Positions 46,601-54,702 of a stretch of 64,000 nt of DNA are shown one piece after another. The stretch is from Mycoavidus cysteinexigens_B (GTDB lineage Bacteria; Pseudomonadota; Gammaproteobacteria; Burkholderiales; Burkholderiaceae), in assembly GCA_031963465.1 (NCBI GenBank), contig JASSUG010000004.1:62001-126000 (forward strand). Reading direction: 5' to 3'. Each line of letters opens with the position of its first letter. Position 1 is the first letter of the stretch. A program made the translations under genes and the position numbers. The notes under the pieces were generated by a model. The model searched no databases. It saw only the letters and a program-made list of their open reading frames with translations, and was not told where the DNA came from.

Positions 46601-47557
46601 ACGCCAAAACCCGCCTTGAATCTCTTGCGCCGCTTTTTCCATCAAAGAGGATAGGGTCGTATCCGGCTGCACCGTGAGTCGGATTGGCACAATATTAGAG
46701 GTCGTGCCCGGAATCCGTTGCTCTTCACCAAAGCGGGCGGTCATTGGAAAGCCTAACACCACATCCTGAGCGCCAGTCAAGCGATGCAGATAAGCGGCCA
46801 TTGCCGCCACCATGAAATGGGCCAAACGATTGGTGTTAGCAGTGAGCGTGCGCACCGCTTGAGATGAGATGTAAGCGGTCTGACGAAGGCACTGCTGCAA
46901 GGCAGGTGCTTGCCGATCTACGAGCGTTACGGGTTCCGGCCAATTCTCGCAGAGCTTAAGCCAATGAGCACGGTCTTGTGCCAATTGTGCCGAGGCGCGG
47001 TAGCGGACATCACTCTCTAGCAACCGTGCTAGCGGTCCGAAAGGAGGCTCTTGCGCTGCCATACCTTTGACTCGCGCGCTGTAGACTTGCGCCATGCGTT
47101 GCACAATCAGAGCAATGCCGACCCCATCTAGCGCAATATGGTGATAGCGCTGATGCCAAAAAAATCGGTTAGGGGCGATTTTTAATAATGCATAACCAAA
47201 CAGTGGGCCGTGCAAAAGGTCGATTGGCTGCTTGTACTCAGCGCGCATCCAAACCTCGGCAGTGGCCTGAGGGTCAACTTCAGAACTGAAATCGATCAAG
47301 GGTAGCGACCAATCTGGTGTGCCGACAAATTGGTGCGGGCCGTTGCCACTTTCGATGAACTGCAGACGTAGGGTTTCTGCTTCTGCGACCACTTGTCGTA
47401 GGGCTGCCTCGAACAAAATCGGGTCAACCACGCCATGGATTTCAGTGAACTGGCCAACATTGTAGACTGGACTGTTGGGGTGGATTTGCTGGGCGAGCCA
47501 AATCTCCATTTGAGCTGCGGATAAAGGATAAGTTACCGGGTTAATGCAAGTAGCCAT
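43652..47557 (-). CDS. NRPS, single module C-A-PCP-TE
   Basis: 1301 residues. Condensation domain (YPLSAAQMEIWLAQQ; catalytic HHIALDG near 137), adenylation domain from about 460 (YIIYTSGSTGTPKGVM, FNAYGPTETTIC, NGKLDRRALP), carrier domain (FFALGGHSLLAVQ near 1010) and thioesterase from about 1070 (PLFCIHPGTGLSWGYTAL). Residues lining the A pocket read D-A-W-T-I-A-A-I-C plus the A10 lysine, the same as GrsA, so phenylalanine (or a close aromatic) is predicted. The TE nucleophile motif is GWCFGG, with Cys1122 in place of serine. A terminal module; upstream modules are not in the window. Acts in the cytosol. The ATG follows aggtgac. Confidence 0.93.
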   Translation of the reverse strand: MATCINPVTYPLSAAQMEIWLAQQIHPNSPVYNVGQFTEIHGVVDPILFEAALRQVVAEAETLRLQFIESGNGPHQFVGTPDWSLPLIDFSSEVDPQATAEVWMRAEYKQPIDLLHGPLFGYALLKIAPNRFFWHQRYHHIALDGVGIALIVQRMAQVYSARVKGMAAQEPPFGPLARLLESDVRYRASAQLAQDRAHWLKLCENWPEPVTLVDRQAPALQQCLRQTAYISSQAVRTLTANTNRLAHFMVAAMAAYLHRLTGAQDVVLGFPMTARFGEEQRIPGTTSNIVPIRLTVQPDTTLSSLMEKAAQEIQGGFWRQRYRSEELRRELGRAQNQPLFGPAINLMPFDYDLCFGEHASTTHNLASGPVDDLMVALYLSSENGPLRIDFDANPTLYTADTVSAHQRRFLRFLDVLATEPTWPIGGIDLLDAAERRQLLVEWNTTERDYPAHLCLHQVFEKQVERTPDATALVYDNQSLSYAELNTRANRLAHQLIELGVQPDARVAICMERSPAMIVGLLAVLKAGGAYIPLDPAYPSERLTHALTDATPIILLADAAGRAALDAATLATLTVLDPNRLPESALTNPQVFGLSPHHLAYIIYTSGSTGTPKGVMIEHQSVVNLAHAQAAYFEVHPGSRVLQFASPGFDASIWEIIMAFGSGAGLYLPPDEARRDKNALWDYLEKHAITHATLPPALLQDGEDLVRLSTPLRLILAGEAPNLTLLRSLLHQGTVFNAYGPTETTICATAWRCPQELSSETILIGRPIANTRLYLLDTQHQPVPLGTAGELYIAGVGIARGYLNRPELSAERFFSDPFSHRENARMYKTGDLARYLPDGNLEFLGRDDHQVKIRGFRIELGEIEARLIEHPQVREAAVVALSEGSQKKLIAYVVAEADAHLPSTLHAHLAARLPEYMMPAAFVHLEALPLTVNGKLDRRALPAPDDQAFARHAYVAPQGETETQLAAIWAELLKVAHISRHDSFFALGGHSLLAVQMIRRVRTTLGIETTLRTLFEAPTVAELAQRLLKLNGAQDDSFDVVLPLQPKGTRPPLFCIHPGTGLSWGYTALSQHLDADQPVYGIQARGLNGLTPLAETFNAMAADYLKQIRRIQPNGPYYLLGWCFGGKVAHSIAIQLEQQGEKVALLALLDTYPKDGAQQSNEAEIKPADEQEKELEATFIQFFIRYSDENIPDAGEYLWEKTRDVIKNNFRILKDFSLPIYSSDVLFFRAAIPDNELLSLSSPDLWQPYVLGDIEAYDIACKHEDMDRPGPIAEIGRILADKLDQLQEGLQSEDRTLTPLVA

Positions 47558-47885
47558 AAAGTCACCTAGAAGCCCTTGACCCTAGACGGATCGGTCGAAT
47601 AGTGCAATATAAAACCTGAACCTAAAAAATCTGCAGATGAAATTTTTTGGCTACTATGGCACATAGATGCTCTCTAGGTCTGGGGATTCCTCTCTAAAGA
47701 TCCTGGGGATTTCTCTCTAAATCAGGCAAGCGACAAGTGAATAGCATGGGCTACCGGGCGCAACCCGTCGCTCCACTTAACTGAGCGCTTAGCGATATAG
47801 CCGGTAATGGGGATGAGCGGATGAGGGCCAACCTAGCACAGCTCAAAGCATAAGCGTGACGGTGCGAGCGTTTGGCCAAGCGAGA
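47558..47885. other. Intergenic: NRPS upstream region
   Basis: Promoter side of the NRPS gene (minus strand), containing a 19-bp direct repeat (47680-47721). The part from 47722 to 47885 shows no gene I can recognise; no obvious terminator follows the binding-protein gene. Confidence 0.5.
47680..47721. repeat. 19-bp direct repeat upstream of the NRPS
   Basis: ctggggattcctctctaaa at 47680-47698 and again at 47703-47721 with one mismatch (23-bp period, about two helical turns). It lies 120-165 bases upstream of the NRPS start, a plausible regulator-binding array. Confidence 0.6.
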
Positions 47886-49046
47886 TTATTTACCACGAAT
47901 GATAGATAACGTGTGCCATTGCCCATTGACCACTTTATACACCACCATATCGCTTTGCTTTAAGTCACCGTGCGCATTATAGGCAAGCGTTTTGATGGTG
48001 ATCGCTGGCATTTCGGTCTTAACGAGATAGGGCAAATATTTTTCAGGTTCGATTGAATCTGCGGTTTTCATGGCGCTCAACATCGCCATCGCACCATCAT
48101 AGGCATAAGGTGAATAAGTCTGAACCTTCTCGCCAAAACGCTTTTTATAGTGCTCAGCATATTCCTGGCCGCGCGGCATTTTATCCGGCGACAAACAGAT
48201 CGATAAGGCCACGGTGCCTTCGGCAGCTGGCCCGGCAAGCTTTAAGAAGGTCTCTGATTTGACGCCCTCACTGGCGATTAATACGGCTTTTATTTTTAGC
48301 GCCTGCATTTGTTTAACCACGGCTGCAGCTTGTGCATCGACCCCTCCATAGAAGATCGCTTGCGGCTTAATCCGCTTGAGTCTGGTTAATAGCGCCTTAA
48401 AATCAATAGTTTTATCGTTACCGTATTCACGGCCAACGATGTCGACTCCCTCTGCGGTGGCGATTTGGGCAAATTGATCTGCCAACGCTTGACCATACGT
48501 GGTCCGGTCATCAATGATGGCAATCCGTTTAAGGCCCAAATTTTTAGCGACAAAAGCGCTGATCACGGCATCTTGCTGAAGATCTGAAGCGGTCATGCGA
48601 AAGGTGGTTTTATAGCCTTGCTGTGTGTACTGAGGGGCGGAGGCCATGGCGATTTGGGGAATGCCTGCTTTGGCATAAACATGAGAGGCAGGGATCGTGG
48701 TGCCTGAATTGAAATGGCCGAGGACCCCCTTAACCTTTTGATCGACAAGCTTTTTAGCAACCATAATCGCCATCCGAGGATCGGCTCGATCATCCATTGT
48801 GTTCAGGACGATCCGAATCGGCTTGCCGCCGATAATGGGGTGAGTTGCATTAAATTCTTCGACAGCAAGCATCACGCCATTGAGAAAATCTTGACCGTAA
48901 TGTGCTTGCGCTCCGGAGAGTGGCACGGCACAGCCAATTTTGACTTCTGCGCGATTCGGCGGATTGTGCGCCGCGGTCATGATGCTAAGACCCATCATCG
49001 ATCCTGCTAGCAGAATGCGTGTCACATGTTTAATCATCGCGGCCAT
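47886..49046 (-). CDS. Periplasmic branched-chain amino acid/amide-type binding protein
   Basis: 386 residues from ATG 49046, chosen because aggagg lies 4 bases upstream and a signal peptide follows (IKHVTRILLAGSMMGLSIMTAAHN). The longer upstream frame is rejected. KIGCAVPLSGAQAHYGQDFLNGVMLAVEEFN, GVLGHFNSGTTIPASHVY, KRIAIIDDRTTYGQALADQF and SPYAYDGAMAMLSAM are typical of LivJ/LivK-type (type I) solute-binding proteins. It would capture an amino acid or amide for an ABC importer, but no permease or ATPase gene is next to it. Specificity unknown. Divergent from typA. Confidence 0.93.
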   Translation of the reverse strand: MAAMIKHVTRILLAGSMMGLSIMTAAHNPPNRAEVKIGCAVPLSGAQAHYGQDFLNGVMLAVEEFNATHPIIGGKPIRIVLNTMDDRADPRMAIMVAKKLVDQKVKGVLGHFNSGTTIPASHVYAKAGIPQIAMASAPQYTQQGYKTTFRMTASDLQQDAVISAFVAKNLGLKRIAIIDDRTTYGQALADQFAQIATAEGVDIVGREYGNDKTIDFKALLTRLKRIKPQAIFYGGVDAQAAAVVKQMQALKIKAVLIASEGVKSETFLKLAGPAAEGTVALSICLSPDKMPRGQEYAEHYKKRFGEKVQTYSPYAYDGAMAMLSAMKTADSIEPEKYLPYLVKTEMPAITIKTLAYNAHGDLKQSDMVVYKVVNGQWHTLSIIRGK

Positions 49047-49071
49047 TGCCCCTCCTATTCTGGTGACTGTC

Positions 49072-49113
49072 TTACAGCTTAATCGTACTGTATTACGGCT
49101 TAACCGTACTGTA
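49072..49113. repeat. Two abutting 21-bp repeats in the binding-protein promoter
   Basis: ttacagcttaatcgtactgta (49072-49092) is followed directly by a copy with two changes (49093-49113). The second half overlaps a gtact-gt-agtac palindrome (49106-49117). It lies 26-71 bases upstream of the binding-protein ATG on the minus strand, where operators usually sit. Confidence 0.65.
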
Positions 49114-49141
49114 GTACTAACGAAGGTGTATAGTTCCTTAC

Positions 49142-49200
49142 CCTTTATAGGGTACACAGTCATTTATAGGGTATCGCAATCATTTATACTATAAGTGCGA
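49142..49200. repeat. Three ~20-bp phased repeats between divergent genes
   Basis: Units start at 49142, 49161 and 49181; the first two share tttatagggta (49144-49154, 49163-49173), the second and third share catttata. Phasing near two helical turns suggests a regulator array between the binding-protein gene and typA. Confidence 0.5.
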
Positions 49201-49321
49201 TATACATTAGCCCGATACAATATGCATTATGTGCTAAAATGTAAAGCTTTCAAGCAAGCGATGCGGTGGTACAAAGCAGTACGCGCTGACACGCTTTGGC
49301 TTTTCCATCCTAGAATATCTT

Positions 49322-51148
49322 ATGACCCGCGCGCTTCGCAATATCGCCATTATCGCTCACGTCGATCACGGCAAAACCACTTTAGTTGATCAGTTACTCC
49401 GCCAAGTTGGCACTTTCCGCGAAAACCAGCAAATGGTTGAACGGGTAATGGATTCAAACGACCTTGAAAAAGAGCGGGGTATTACCATTCTCGCTAAAAA
49501 TTGTGCGATTGAATACGCCGGCACGCATATTAATATTGTTGACACCCCTGGTCACGCGGATTTTGGCGGTGAGGTTGAGCGTGTCTTGTCGATGGTCGAT
49601 AGCGTATTGCTGCTGGTTGATGCGGTCGAAGGCCCGATGCCGCAAACCCGCTTTGTCACTAAAAAAGCCCTTGCACAAGGTCTGAAACCGATTGTGGTCG
49701 TGAATAAAGTCGATCGGCCTGGCGCTCGTGCTGAATGGGTCGTGAACCAAACTTTTGATTTATTCGACAAACTCGGTGCAACCGAAGAACAGCTTGATTT
49801 TCCAGTGATTTACGCGTCTGGTCTGAATGGCTACGCCGGCCTTGACGAAAATGTACGTGAAGGCGATCTACGTGTGCTATTGGATGCGATTTTGCAATAC
49901 GTGCCAGTGCGTCCAGATGATCCAGATAGCCCGTTGCAACTGCAAATTTCCTCGCTCGATTATTCAACTTATGTTGGGCGCATTGGCATTGGCCGGATTG
50001 CACGTGGCACACTACGGACGGGTCAGGCGGTTGCAGTAGTGTCGGGGCCTGAGGGCGGAGTGCTGAATCGCAAAATCAACCAGATTCAAAAATTCAAAGG
50101 GCTTGAGCGGGTCAGTGTAGACAGCGCGGAAGCAGGTGACATTGTACTCATTAATGGCATTGAAGAGATTGGCATTGGCACCACGATATGTGACCCCGCC
50201 AAGCCTGAAGGGCTGCCGATCATTAATGTGGACGAGCCAACCTTGACGATGAATTTCTGTGTCAACACCTCGCCTTTAGCGGGGCGTGAAGGTAAATTCG
50301 TGACCAGCAGGCAATTGCGCGAGCGCTTGATGCGCGAGCTTAATCACAATGTTGCGTTGCGCGTGAACGACACCGCTGATGAAACCGTCTTTGAAGTTTC
50401 AGGTCGTGGCGAGCTCCATTTAACGATTCTGATTGAAAACATGCGTCGCGAAGGCTATGAATTAGCGGTATCGCGTCCGCGCGTGGTAGTGCGTGAGATC
50501 GATGGCGTGTTAAATGAGCCGCTTGAACTACTCACTGTGGATGTTGAAGATAGCCACCAGGGCGGGGTCATGGAAGAAATTGGCCGCCGTAAGGGAGAGC
50601 TGCTCGATATGGCATCTGACGGACGTGGGCGCACGCGCCTTGAGTACCGTGTGCCGGCACGTGGTCTAATTGGTATGCAGAGCGAATTTCTAACGCTCAC
50701 GCGCGGCACAGGTTTGATCAGCCATATTTTCGATTCTTATGCGCCCGTGCGTGAAGGCAGTATCGGTGAACGCCATAATGGTGTGTTAATTTCGCAAGAT
50801 GACGGCGCTGCAGTGGCTTACGCGCTCTGGAAGTTGCAAGATCGTGGGCGCATGTTTGTGCGTCCAGGTGACGCCCTATATGAAGGCATGATTATTGGCA
50901 TTCACAGTCGTGACAACGATCTGGTAGTGAATCCAATTCGCGAAAAGAAACTCACCAATGTGCGTGCGTCGGGTAAGGATGAGCATATTGATCTGATGAC
51001 GCCGGTGCAACTCTCTCTTGAATATGCGGTTGAATTTATTTCAGATGATGAACTCGTCGAAGTGACGCCGCAGTCGATTCGATTGCGCAAGCGGAACCTA
51101 AAAGAAAATGAGCGCCGTCGGGCCGAGCGCACAAGTGCCGTGGTGTAA
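49322..51148 (+). CDS. typA: Ribosome-associated GTPase TypA/BipA
   Basis: 608 residues, normal length. Translation-factor GTPase: G1 AHVDHGKTT near the start, G2 RGITI, G3 DTPGHADFGGEVERVL, G4 NKVDRPGAR, then EF-G-like domains and the TypA-specific C-terminus (GTGLISHIFDSYAPVREGS, ALWKLQDRGRMFV). It binds the ribosome and helps assembly and stress or cold adaptation. ATG 49322 begins MTRALRNIAIIAHVDHG as in other TypA. A terminator hairpin spans its stop codon. Confidence 0.97.
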   Translation: MTRALRNIAIIAHVDHGKTTLVDQLLRQVGTFRENQQMVERVMDSNDLEKERGITILAKNCAIEYAGTHINIVDTPGHADFGGEVERVLSMVDSVLLLVDAVEGPMPQTRFVTKKALAQGLKPIVVVNKVDRPGARAEWVVNQTFDLFDKLGATEEQLDFPVIYASGLNGYAGLDENVREGDLRVLLDAILQYVPVRPDDPDSPLQLQISSLDYSTYVGRIGIGRIARGTLRTGQAVAVVSGPEGGVLNRKINQIQKFKGLERVSVDSAEAGDIVLINGIEEIGIGTTICDPAKPEGLPIINVDEPTLTMNFCVNTSPLAGREGKFVTSRQLRERLMRELNHNVALRVNDTADETVFEVSGRGELHLTILIENMRREGYELAVSRPRVVVREIDGVLNEPLELLTVDVEDSHQGGVMEEIGRRKGELLDMASDGRGRTRLEYRVPARGLIGMQSEFLTLTRGTGLISHIFDSYAPVREGSIGERHNGVLISQDDGAAVAYALWKLQDRGRMFVRPGDALYEGMIIGIHSRDNDLVVNPIREKKLTNVRASGKDEHIDLMTPVQLSLEYAVEFISDDELVEVTPQSIRLRKRNLKENERRRAERTSAVV

Positions 51149-51163
51149 TCCACGGCTGTTTTT
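51137..51163 (+). terminator. Intrinsic terminator of typA
   Basis: gccgtgg (51137-51143), six-base loop, ccacggc (51150-51156), then tgttttt. The TAA stop of typA (51146-51148) lies in the loop. Confidence 0.85.
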
Positions 51164-51235
51164 GCAACCGATTGAATGCCCAGGGCTAGCGCAAACCCAC
51201 GGTGAGATCTCTGCTCTTTACTTTAAAAAAACGCC

Positions 51236-52672
51236 ATGATGTCTGAAACACTTATTTCATCCGTGCCTGAAACCGATGCCGGGGATTTGCCGTGTTTTGA
51301 TCATTTTGGCCTGCACGCAGATATTCTAAAGGCGCTGCTCGGGCAGGGCTACACTACGCCCACGCCAATTCAGGCGCAGGCCATTCCGGTTATCCTGGCT
51401 GGCCACGATGTGATGGGGGTGGCGCAAACCGGTACCGGTAAAACCGCGGGTTTTGCGTTACCGATGATTCAACGGCTGCTGCCTTACGCCAGCACCAGCG
51501 CTTCACCAGCACGGCATCCAGTGCGCGCATTGGTTTTAACGCCTACGCGCGAGCTAGCTGACCAAGTCGCTAAAAATGTTCGTATCTATGCCGAACACAC
51601 CGCGCTGCGCAGTACCGTCGTGTTTGGTGGCATCGATATGAATCCGCAAGCCGCTGAATTACGGCGCGGTGTTGAGATTTTGATTGCCACGCCTGGGCGC
51701 TTACTGGACCATATACAGCAAAAAAATACCCAATTAGACCAAGTCCAAATACTGATTTTAGACGAGGCAGATCGGATGCTGGATATGGGTTTCTTGCCTG
51801 ATTTGCAGCGTATCTCAAATATGTTACCGCCTGAACGGCAAGCTTTGCTGTTCTCGGCGACCTTCTCAAATGAAATCAAAAAACTAGCGGCGAGCTATTT
51901 ACGGAATCCAGTCACCATCGAAGTGGCCCAGCGTAATTCAACCGCCACGAATGTTCGCCAAATTGTTTACGAAGTAGCCGAAGGCGATAAACAGGCAGCC
52001 GTGGTCCAATTAATTCGCCAGCGTGGGTTAAGGCAAGTGATCGTTTTTTGCAATAGCAAAATCGGCGCTAGCCGGCTGGCGCGGCAGCTGGAAAATGAAG
52101 GCATTGTCGTCTCAGCCATTCATGGCGATAAAACCCAAAATGAGCGCATGCAATCGCTTGATGCTTTCAAGCAGGGCGCAATCGACGTGCTGGTCGCAAC
52201 GGATGTGGCGGCGCGTGGCCTGGATATTGTTGAGTTGCCCGCGGTGATTAATTTTGATTTGCCCTTTAATGCAGAAGATTATGTGCACCGGATTGGTCGC
52301 ACTGGCCGGGCGGGTGCTTCAGGCGAAGCACTCTCGTTGTGTAGCCCGCATGAAGCCAAACACCTAGCGGAGATTGAGAAACTCATTCAGCGTCCGCTTG
52401 AGCGTGAGCCGCTGACGATTGAGCGGTCGCGCGCAGCACATCGCTCGCATCGTCAGGATCGTGAGTTTTCCCCACGGCGGGCAACAGGCAAGCGGCCTGC
52501 GCTCGATGCGGGTCGGCCGACGGCGGAGGACGATTTTTTCACGCGACCTTATCAACCTTCTGACTCAGCTCTGCAAGCAAAAACGGAAGCCGTCACGGGT
52601 CATCCTTCTAAGCCAGCACAAAAACGTCCGTTAGCAGCGTTACTTGGCGGCATGTCTTATAAGCCAAAGTGA
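51236..52672 (+). CDS. rhlE: DEAD-box RNA helicase RhlE
   Basis: 478 residues. All core motifs are seen: Q motif (PTPIQAQAIP), I (AQTGTGKT), Ia (PTRELADQ), II (DEAD), III (SATF), V (TDVAARGLD), VI (HRIGRTGRAG). The C-terminal tail after about 390 is basic and low-complexity, as in RhlE. ATP-driven RNA unwinding in ribosome assembly and RNA decay. ATG 51236 or 51239. Gene order typA-rhlE-mltB is on alternate strands, so not an operon with mltB. Confidence 0.95.
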   Translation: MMSETLISSVPETDAGDLPCFDHFGLHADILKALLGQGYTTPTPIQAQAIPVILAGHDVMGVAQTGTGKTAGFALPMIQRLLPYASTSASPARHPVRALVLTPTRELADQVAKNVRIYAEHTALRSTVVFGGIDMNPQAAELRRGVEILIATPGRLLDHIQQKNTQLDQVQILILDEADRMLDMGFLPDLQRISNMLPPERQALLFSATFSNEIKKLAASYLRNPVTIEVAQRNSTATNVRQIVYEVAEGDKQAAVVQLIRQRGLRQVIVFCNSKIGASRLARQLENEGIVVSAIHGDKTQNERMQSLDAFKQGAIDVLVATDVAARGLDIVELPAVINFDLPFNAEDYVHRIGRTGRAGASGEALSLCSPHEAKHLAEIEKLIQRPLEREPLTIERSRAAHRSHRQDREFSPRRATGKRPALDAGRPTAEDDFFTRPYQPSDSALQAKTEAVTGHPSKPAQKRPLAALLGGMSYKPK

Positions 52673-52736
52673 CAAATGAAGTAAGTAGTGCCCTTGTATG
52701 AAGCCGCTAGTAACGCTACATCGCTCACATTCCTGC

Positions 52737-53831
52737 TTACACCTCTTTCTTTTCACTCGTTTGCAAGCACTGCTTAACTTGCTGGCCCAGTTGATAAACG
52801 CTAAGCGCATAAAAAAAGCTGCGGTTATATTTCAAGATCACAGTAAAATTGCGCAGACCGAGCTTATATTCAGTAGGCCGCTTAACGTTGGGTAAATCAA
52901 TGATATTCACCAGAGTGCTTAATTCAGCCTCTGGGTTGAATGTTTCATTGAGCAATAGACCCGCTTTAAGTAAGTGCCCCAGCGGTCGGCGGGGTTCGAT
53001 TTTTCCATCTGCTTCTGCCCGCGCAATACCCAGACTATCGTTATCGGAGGCGACTTGCCAAATCACTGGCCGGCCAGCTTCCCAGCCGTGTTGGTGCAAA
53101 TAATTGGCGATGCTGCCGATTGCATCGGCAGCGCTTGTATATAAATCGACCTTTTGGTCACCATCATAATCAATGGCGTATTGCCTAATGCTGCTTGGCA
53201 TAAATTGTGCAAGACCGATCCCTCCATCATAAGAGCCTAAAACGCGAGTTGGGTCGAGACCAGCAGCACGGGTCCAGAGTAGAAAATCTTCCAAATTTTG
53301 GCGAAACAATGCCATGCGTTGCAACTGGTTTGGCTTAGTTGGATAGTCAAAAGCCAGTGTTGTCAGCACATCTAGCACACGATGATTACCCATATTACGG
53401 CCATAGAAAGTCTCAACACCAATGATCCCAACAATAATCTCAGGCGGCACGCCAAATTCTTGGTGCGCGTGTTGCAAAGTTGCCTGATGTGTACGCCAGA
53501 AACGCGCACCAGCACTAATGCGCTCCGCAGTGAGAAAGCGTGACCGATGCGTATGCCAATCGCGAGGGGAGGGTGCGAGTGTTCGTTGCTCAAGCTTTAC
53601 AGATAGGGCGGAATATTTAACTTGCGCAAAGAGTGCACGTAGCGCGTCGGGTTCGAAGTGATGACGTGTGACTAAGTCACTGATAAACGCCTCAATATCT
53701 GGATTATTCAGATAGCGATGTGAAACACGCTTTTCCTCGAAGGTTTGTTTCGGTGCCGGCACTATTGATTCAGCCTGAGACTGTTTGGTATACAGCCTGC
53801 TGCGAGCACATATCCGAGGGCAAACAGCCAC
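52737..53831 (-). CDS. mltB: Lytic murein transglycosylase B, N-terminal signal apparently frameshifted
   Basis: 364 residues in the open frame (GTG start 53831). MltB/SLT family: GIIGVETFYGRNMG with the catalytic Glu, RMALFRQNLEDFLLWTR, GSYDGGIGLAQFMPSS, VDLYTSAADAIGSIANYL. It cleaves peptidoglycan to 1,6-anhydro products. A family member should start with a lipoprotein signal; here the frame starts with MAVCPRICARSRLYTKQ, while the lost pieces appear in the other frames just upstream (see findings): a likely old start MTETDFLAPPVTRRILTL and a lipobox-like FALGYVLAAGC. Either the enzyme is made without export or this copy is decaying. Confidence 0.88.
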   Translation of the reverse strand: MAVCPRICARSRLYTKQSQAESIVPAPKQTFEEKRVSHRYLNNPDIEAFISDLVTRHHFEPDALRALFAQVKYSALSVKLEQRTLAPSPRDWHTHRSRFLTAERISAGARFWRTHQATLQHAHQEFGVPPEIIVGIIGVETFYGRNMGNHRVLDVLTTLAFDYPTKPNQLQRMALFRQNLEDFLLWTRAAGLDPTRVLGSYDGGIGLAQFMPSSIRQYAIDYDGDQKVDLYTSAADAIGSIANYLHQHGWEAGRPVIWQVASDNDSLGIARAEADGKIEPRRPLGHLLKAGLLLNETFNPEAELSTLVNIIDLPNVKRPTEYKLGLRNFTVILKYNRSFFYALSVYQLGQQVKQCLQTSEKKEV

Positions 53832-54127
53832 CTTAGAAACAGGTTAGAGTCAATATGCGACGAGTGACAGGAGGGGCTAAGAAGTCGGTTTCGGTCATCA
53901 TGAATCGATAAAATTATATGAATGACATCAATCTATAAAACCTGTGCGATTCACACACATCCGACACCCTTCAAGGCAATCAGCGCACTTGGTAAAGAGT
54001 ACTAGTTCAAAATTTGCGTGTCAACTATTTTATTAGGAGGCGAGAACCGACGGCGCCGCTCTCCGGCCCTAATTTCCAAAAGCCCATGAAAATGTTACCC
54101 AAAAATATAAGGCAACGTAATCTATAG

Positions 54128-54151
54128 TGTACAAAATATATTATTTGTGCA
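54128..54151. promoter_or_regulatory. AT-rich palindrome, candidate operator
   Basis: A 24-base imperfect palindrome, 9 of 12 pairs, tgtacaaa at one end and tttgtgca at the other. 130 bases upstream of the XRE start. Confidence 0.35.
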
Positions 54152-54185
54152 TAGAATAGATTCCGTTAATTATGCTATCGGAAGT

Positions 54186-54206
54186 TTTGCGTATATAGTA
54201 TGCAAA
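54186..54206. promoter_or_regulatory. Palindrome, candidate XRE operator
   Basis: tttgc-11 bases-gcaaa with partly symmetric centre (7 of 10 pairs), 78 bases upstream of the XRE start. XRE/HipB regulators often autoregulate from such sites. Confidence 0.35.
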
Positions 54207-54283
54207 AGGCATCTTATACTGTCATTTTCCATAGTAACGTTAGCTATAATAAACAAAAAACCAATTGTGGTATAAAATAGCTT

Positions 54284-54700
54284 GTGCCCAGGCCATCCGC
54301 AACGTTATACCCGAACTCTATACGAGCCTTAGCTGATCTTGGGCAAAGACTTAAGTACGCTCGTCTACGGCGTCATTTTTCCGCTGAGACGGTGGCGGCT
54401 CGTGCGGGCATGACGCGCCAGACACTAAGCAAAATTGAATCAGGCAACCCGTCTGTGACAATCGGCAATTATTTCCAGGTGCTGGTCGTGCTAGGGCTTG
54501 ATAAAGATATGGGGGCTGTTGCCCGCGACGACATACTTGGCCGCCGGCTTCAGGATGCAGAGCTTCCCCAGCGGCAGCGAGCACCGGCGACACCCTCTAT
54601 CCGGACCAAAAAGAATACGCGCCAGTCAGTCGACGTTGAAGTGGCACAGGAGCTTGGCAGCGAGGTGGCGAATACCGCTATTGTCGATGACAAGGACTGA
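54284..54700 (+). CDS. XRE-family (HipB-like) transcriptional regulator
   Basis: 138 residues from GTG 54284. Helix-turn-helix: LGQRLKYARLRRHFSAETVAARAGMTRQTLSKIESGNPSVTIGNYFQVLVVLG, the layout of HipB-type antitoxin regulators. A disordered tail follows (about 85-138). HipB regulators normally sit upstream of a hipA kinase toxin gene; here only a 28-codon frame follows before the text breaks. It may be an orphan antitoxin. Confidence 0.85.
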   Translation: MPRPSATLYPNSIRALADLGQRLKYARLRRHFSAETVAARAGMTRQTLSKIESGNPSVTIGNYFQVLVVLGLDKDMGAVARDDILGRRLQDAELPQRQRAPATPSIRTKKNTRQSVDVEVAQELGSEVANTAIVDDKD

Positions 54701-54702
54701 AA

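Larger units (their letters stand above)
53832..54283. other. AT-rich intergenic region upstream of an XRE regulator
   Basis: 53832-53920 holds displaced 5' pieces of mltB. From about 54080 the sequence is very AT-rich with two palindromes (listed separately). No gene seen. Confidence 0.5.

Noticed and set aside
2..47557. PKS (2-6310) and NRPS (43652-47557) as one pathway
   Set aside because: They lie 37 kb apart on opposite strands with an unrelated island between them; nothing in the sequence shows a docking match.
47722..47885. Possible coding relic upstream of the NRPS
   Set aside because: Read in all frames on the minus strand without a recognisable protein; left as intergenic.
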